From: Nocardioides sp.
Lineage (GTDB): Bacteria; Actinomycetota; Actinomycetes; Propionibacteriales; Nocardioidaceae
Reading direction: 5' to 3'
NCBI GenBank assembly: GCA_025965295.1
Contig: JAOPXF010000206.1
Span: 1-8,527, forward strand
DNA length: 8,527 nucleotides
The notes beneath the pieces are model-generated. The model searched no databases. It was not told the DNA's origin and worked only from the letters and a program-made list of their open reading frames with translations. The position numbers and the translations under genes were made by a program. The first letter of the stretch is position 1, and each line of letters begins with the position of its first letter. Of this stretch, positions 6,196 to 8,527 are shown piece by piece.

Positions 6196-7326
6196 TCAGC
6201 AGGGACCGAGCTCGACCCCCGTGCAGGAGTTGGCGCCGCCGCCGAGGTCGGCGAAGTCGGTGCCGTCTCCCCCGTCGACCGTGTCGTCGCCCGTGCCGCT
6301 CGCGGTCACCCGATCGTCGCCGCCGAGGAGCGTCATCGTGGTCGACGCCCGGGCCACGTCGAGGTAGTCGGGTCCCTCGGTGCCGCGGACCGTCAGCCGG
6401 TCTGCCGCCAGCCGCCAGCGCTCGAGGCCGCGGATCGCCACCGTCTCGCCGTCCTGGGTCAGCGTGCCCGCGACGATGTCCAGAGTCGCCTCCGCGCTGC
6501 TCGTCGCCGACCAGTCGAGGACATCGGTGCCTGGCCCGCCGCTCACGGCACTGCCCTCGACCACGGCGGCGTAGTGGATCACGTCGAGTCCCGGTCCGCC
6601 GTCGACCGACGTCCGCCCGGATGAGTCCACCACCAGGTCGTCCCGGTCGGCGCCCCCGCTCAACGTGTCCGCGCCGCTGCGCGACACCAGCGAGTCGACG
6701 CCGCCGCCGCCGTACACCTCGTCGTCGCCGGCGCCCCCGTCGAGCCAGTCCGGACCGGCCGAGCCGCGCAGGACGTCGTCGTGGGCGCTGCCGGTCACGG
6801 CCAGCTCCGGCGAGTCCACGAGGAGGTCGTGCCCCTGGCCCGTGGCCCGGCCCGTGGCGAGATCCACGCGGACCCCCGCACCGTGGCCGAAGTCGAGCAC
6901 GTCGGGGGTCCCCAGGTGGTCACCGCTGCCGCGGGCCACCGAGTCGTAGCCCGCGTCGAGCAGGTCGTCACCGGGGCCGCCGTCGAGGTGGTCGCCGAAG
7001 AAGTACGTCGCGTCCGGCGTCCACTGGTAGCGGTCTCCGCCGCCGTACAGGTCGTCGTCGCCGCGGCCGCCGCGCAGGACGTCCTCGTCCTTGCCGCCGC
7101 ACACCAGGTCGTCACCGCCGCGACCGTAGATGACGTCGTCACCCGACCGGCCGACGATGACGTCGCGGCGCGGCGTGCCGCGCAGGGTGTCGGCCCCGGG
7201 GGTGCCGACGATCGTGGCGCGGTGGCCGTGGCAGGTGTACGACGCCGCGTCCGCGGGCGGCACGCCCACCAGCCCGACGAGGACGACGGCCGTGGCCAGC
7301 ACAGGGGCGATCACGCTTGGTTGCAT
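6196..7326 (-). CDS. Secreted calcium-binding protein with RTX (hemolysin-type) nonapeptide repeats
   Basis: The product is 376 residues from the ATG at 7326, with GGGAGG five bases upstream. A Sec signal peptide covers residues 1-28 (VIAPVLATAVVLVGLVGVPPADAAS). The mature protein starts YTCHGHRATIVGTPGADTLRG, a common opening of actinobacterial calcium-binding repeat proteins. GGxGxDxx-type repeats follow at about 41-98, again at 114-126 and 179-250, and finally at 332-364 (LLGGDDRV, GTGDDTVDGGDG). They are separated by repeat-poor stretches (127-178, 251-330). Cysteines at 32, 76, 368 and 376 may form disulfides. The repeats should fold into a Ca2+-filled beta-roll outside the cell. No enzymatic domain is visible, so it may be structural or adhesive. 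Export is by the Sec-type signal rather than a C-terminal type I signal. It lies 60 bases downstream of the small secreted-protein gene and may share its transcript. Confidence 0.9.
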   Translation of the reverse strand: MQPSVIAPVLATAVVLVGLVGVPPADAASYTCHGHRATIVGTPGADTLRGTPRRDVIVGRSGDDVIYGRGGDDLVCGGKDEDVLRGGRGDDDLYGGGDRYQWTPDATYFFGDHLDGGPGDDLLDAGYDSVARGSGDHLGTPDVLDFGHGAGVRVDLATGRATGQGHDLLVDSPELAVTGSAHDDVLRGSAGPDWLDGGAGDDEVYGGGGVDSLVSRSGADTLSGGADRDDLVVDSSGRTSVDGGPGLDVIHYAAVVEGSAVSGGPGTDVLDWSATSSAEATLDIVAGTLTQDGETVAIRGLERWRLAADRLTVRGTEGPDYLDVARASTTMTLLGGDDRVTASGTGDDTVDGGDGTDFADLGGGANSCTGVELGPC

Positions 7327-7386
7327 CCGTGCCTCCCTCGACGGTCCTGACAGGTCAGACGCTGGGAGGAGGCGGTTGGTTCGCGG

Positions 7387-7848
7387 TCAGAAGGTGCCGG
7401 TCGAGCTGGAGGCGCTGTTGCAGGTCACGGTCTTCGTGTACACCGGGCCGGTCCAGCCGGCCAGGCCGGCCCTGATCGTCATCGTCCACGTGGTCGACGC
7501 GCGGTCGTCGGGCTGGCTGCCGGTCAGGGTCTTCGCGCTCGTCGTGCTGGTGCCGGTGGACTTGACGGTCGTGCCGCGCAGCAGCGTGTAGGTGTACGTC
7601 GAGCCGGTCGGGCCCGCGTCGGTGAACGACGTGATGCTGAAGGAGATCGCCTCGCTGGTCCCCGGGCTGGTGCACGTGAAGCTGCCCTTCACGGTCGTGG
7701 GCAGCTCCATCGTGTCCGTGGACACGGTCAGGGTCGACTCCTTGCTGGTGGAGGTGAAGCTCGCCGTCGCCATGCTCGGGACCAGCACCAGGAACACCGC
7801 GACCAGCACGACGCACGCTGCGCGCCGGCAGCGGTCGAAGGTGATCAT
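7387..7848 (-). CDS. Small secreted beta-sandwich protein, function unknown
   Basis: The product is 153 residues from the ATG at 7848, with GGAG eight bases upstream. A signal peptide covers residues 1-29 (CVVLVAVFLVLVPSMATA, then SFTSTS). The mature part is about 125 residues, very rich in Ser and Thr, made of alternating strands (TTVKGSFTCTSPG, STYTYTLLRGTTVKS, TTWTMTIRAGLAGW, YTKTVTCNSAS). Cys59 and Cys143 are placed to join first and last strands, as in an Ig-like domain. The ATASFTSTS junction loosely resembles substrates of SipW-type signal peptidases, but no such peptidase is in view. Family not recognised. Secreted structural or surface protein is the most that can be said. It is the first gene leftward from the divergent promoter region, with the RTX gene behind it. 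Confidence 0.82.
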   Translation of the reverse strand: MITFDRCRRAACVVLVAVFLVLVPSMATASFTSTSKESTLTVSTDTMELPTTVKGSFTCTSPGTSEAISFSITSFTDAGPTGSTYTYTLLRGTTVKSTGTSTTSAKTLTGSQPDDRASTTWTMTIRAGLAGWTGPVYTKTVTCNSASSSTGTF

Positions 7849-7962
7849 CAGGGGGGCTCCAGCACGGTCGGGGGTTCCGGACGAGCCCAGTCTTCACGCC
7901 GGTACTCAAGGGGGGCCCGGCGGAACCTCAAGAAACCGGCAAGTTCTGGCATCATTCAGCAC
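7849..7962. promoter_or_regulatory. Divergent promoter region between the small secreted-protein gene and the response regulator
   Basis: These 114 bases must serve both directions. CTCAAG occurs at 7905-7910 and 7927-7932, spaced 22 bases (two helical turns), which could be a site for an OmpR-family regulator, perhaps the one encoded next door. A CATCAT at 7950-7955 ends seven bases before the response-regulator ATG and could be a -10 box for a leaderless transcript. No Shine-Dalgarno precedes that ATG. On the minus strand GGAG precedes the secreted-protein ATG, but I found no clear -10/-35 pair. Confidence 0.4.
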
Positions 7963-8527
7963 ATGTCGTCTGGAGCCTCCGGTGAAGATCGCAAGGCCCT
8001 CGTGGTCGAGGACGACGAGGACATCCGGGAGCTGATCACATTCACCCTGTCCACCCAGGGTTTCAACGTGACCGCCGTGGACAGTGGCCTCGCCGGAGTG
8101 GAGGCCGTGCGGGAGCTCGACCCCGACCTGATCACGCTCGACCTGGGCCTGCCCGGGATCGACGGGATCGAGGCCTGCCGCCGCATCCGTGAGCTCACCG
8201 ACGCCTACGTCGTGATGATCACCGCGCGCGACGACGAGGTCGAGCGCCTGATCGGGCTCGAGACCGGCGCCGACGACTTCATCTCCAAGCCGTTCAGCCC
8301 CCGCGAGCTCAAGGCGCGCGTCAACGCCATGTTCCGGCGCCCGCGCCGCGGCCCCGCGCCCGGGGGCGCCGCACCCGGGGGCGCCGCACCGGTGACCACC
8401 CCGGAGGACGAGCACGAGGTGCTCAAGCACGGCGAGCTGTCCGTCGACGTCGACGGGCGCCGCGCCTTCCAGAACGGCACCGAGCTGTCCCTGACCCGCA
8501 CCGAGTTCGACCTGCTCACCGAGCTGA
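7963..8527 (+). CDS. OmpR/PhoB-family response regulator (3' end cut off)
   Basis: An open frame runs from the ATG at 7963 to the right edge, 188 codons visible. The receiver domain covers about 11-125: acidic pocket Glu16-Asp17-Asp18 (LVVEDDEDIREL), phosphorylatable Asp60 (LITLDLGLPGIDG), Thr87 (VVMITARDD), and Lys109-Pro110 (DDFISKPFSP). All of the residues needed for phosphorylation are present. A Pro/Gly/Ala linker (about 127-145) follows. The winged-helix DNA-binding domain begins at about 153 (LKHGELSVDVDGRRAFQNGTELSLTRTEFDLLTEL) and is cut just inside. LTRTEFDLL is the typical start of the OmpR/PhoB winged helix. Its sensor kinase is expected further right, outside the window. The target is unknown, though the divergent secreted-protein genes and the nearby 22-base repeat make local regulation plausible. 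There is no ribosome-binding site before the ATG. Confidence 0.92.
   Translation, partial: MSSGASGEDRKALVVEDDEDIRELITFTLSTQGFNVTAVDSGLAGVEAVRELDPDLITLDLGLPGIDGIEACRRIRELTDAYVVMITARDDEVERLIGLETGADDFISKPFSPRELKARVNAMFRRPRRGPAPGGAAPGGAAPVTTPEDEHEVLKHGELSVDVDGRRAFQNGTELSLTRTEFDLLTEL
8359..8388 (+). repeat. Perfect 15-base tandem duplication in the response-regulator linker
   Basis: CCCGGGGGCGCCGCA occurs twice in succession, in frame, encoding PGGAA twice. It lies between the receiver and DNA-binding domains. Each unit adds five residues, so copy number would change linker length without shifting the frame. Confidence 0.85.

Noticed and set aside
4714..6624. 636-codon plus-strand open frame
   Set aside because: It lies antisense to the flavocytochrome and parts of two neighbours, with Arg/Pro/Gln/Gly-rich composition and no domain. 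It is a product of GC-rich codon bias on the other strand.
5853..7133. 426-codon plus-strand open frame
   Set aside because: More than a third Arg and Pro, antisense to the flavocytochrome and the RTX gene; a shadow.
7347..7358. CTGACAGGTCAG dyad between the RTX and small secreted-protein genes
   Set aside because: Short, with a two-base centre and no flanking T-run; too weak to call an operator or terminator.
7906..8430. 174-codon minus-strand open frame opposite the response regulator
   Set aside because: The plus strand encodes a full receiver domain with all phosphorylation residues; the antisense frame has no features of its own.

Overview
The window reads as chromosomal DNA from a high-GC actinobacterium. 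A Nocardioides-like organism is a guess from protein flavour, not a demonstrated assignment. Codon third positions are strongly G/C in most genes, and secreted Sec-type proteins are common. GTG starts are used, one of them apparently leaderless. Eight protein-coding genes are supported: seven on the minus strand and one on the plus strand. The first minus-strand gene is cut by the left edge and the plus-strand gene by the right edge. I saw no tRNA, rRNA, CRISPR array or insertion sequence.

Left region (1-2433): two translationally coupled minus-strand genes lie in a stretch of visibly lower GC. Bases 661-720 hold 34 G/C of 60, against 44 of 60 at 4861-4920. The promoter-proximal gene (668-2062) encodes a secreted two-part beta protein. 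The second gene (1-665, partial) encodes a single-pass membrane protein with an outward-facing beta-rich domain. I cannot name either, and this is the least explained part of the window. A 371-base non-coding stretch upstream holds a near-perfect 20-base dyad.

Middle (2434-6195): a CtlX-type amidinotransferase-fold hydrolase (arginine/citrulline-related) has its own probable leaderless promoter. Upstream of it is a tight three-gene operon transcribed leftwards: a ferric-reductase-like membrane flavocytochrome with FAD and NAD(P)H domains, a membrane-anchored FMN-binding-domain protein carrying the SGAT flavinylation motif, and an ApbE FAD:protein FMN transferase. Together they make a compact extracytosolic electron-transfer module. 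The cytochrome moves electrons from NAD(P)H across the membrane, and ApbE attaches FMN to the partner that receives them. The leader of this operon holds 11-base-spaced direct repeats and a dyad that look like operator sequence.

Right (6196-8527): two secreted proteins, a calcium-binding RTX-repeat protein and a small two-cysteine beta-sandwich protein, are transcribed leftwards. They are divergent from an OmpR/PhoB-type response regulator that runs off the right edge. The shared 114-base region between them probably holds both promoters.
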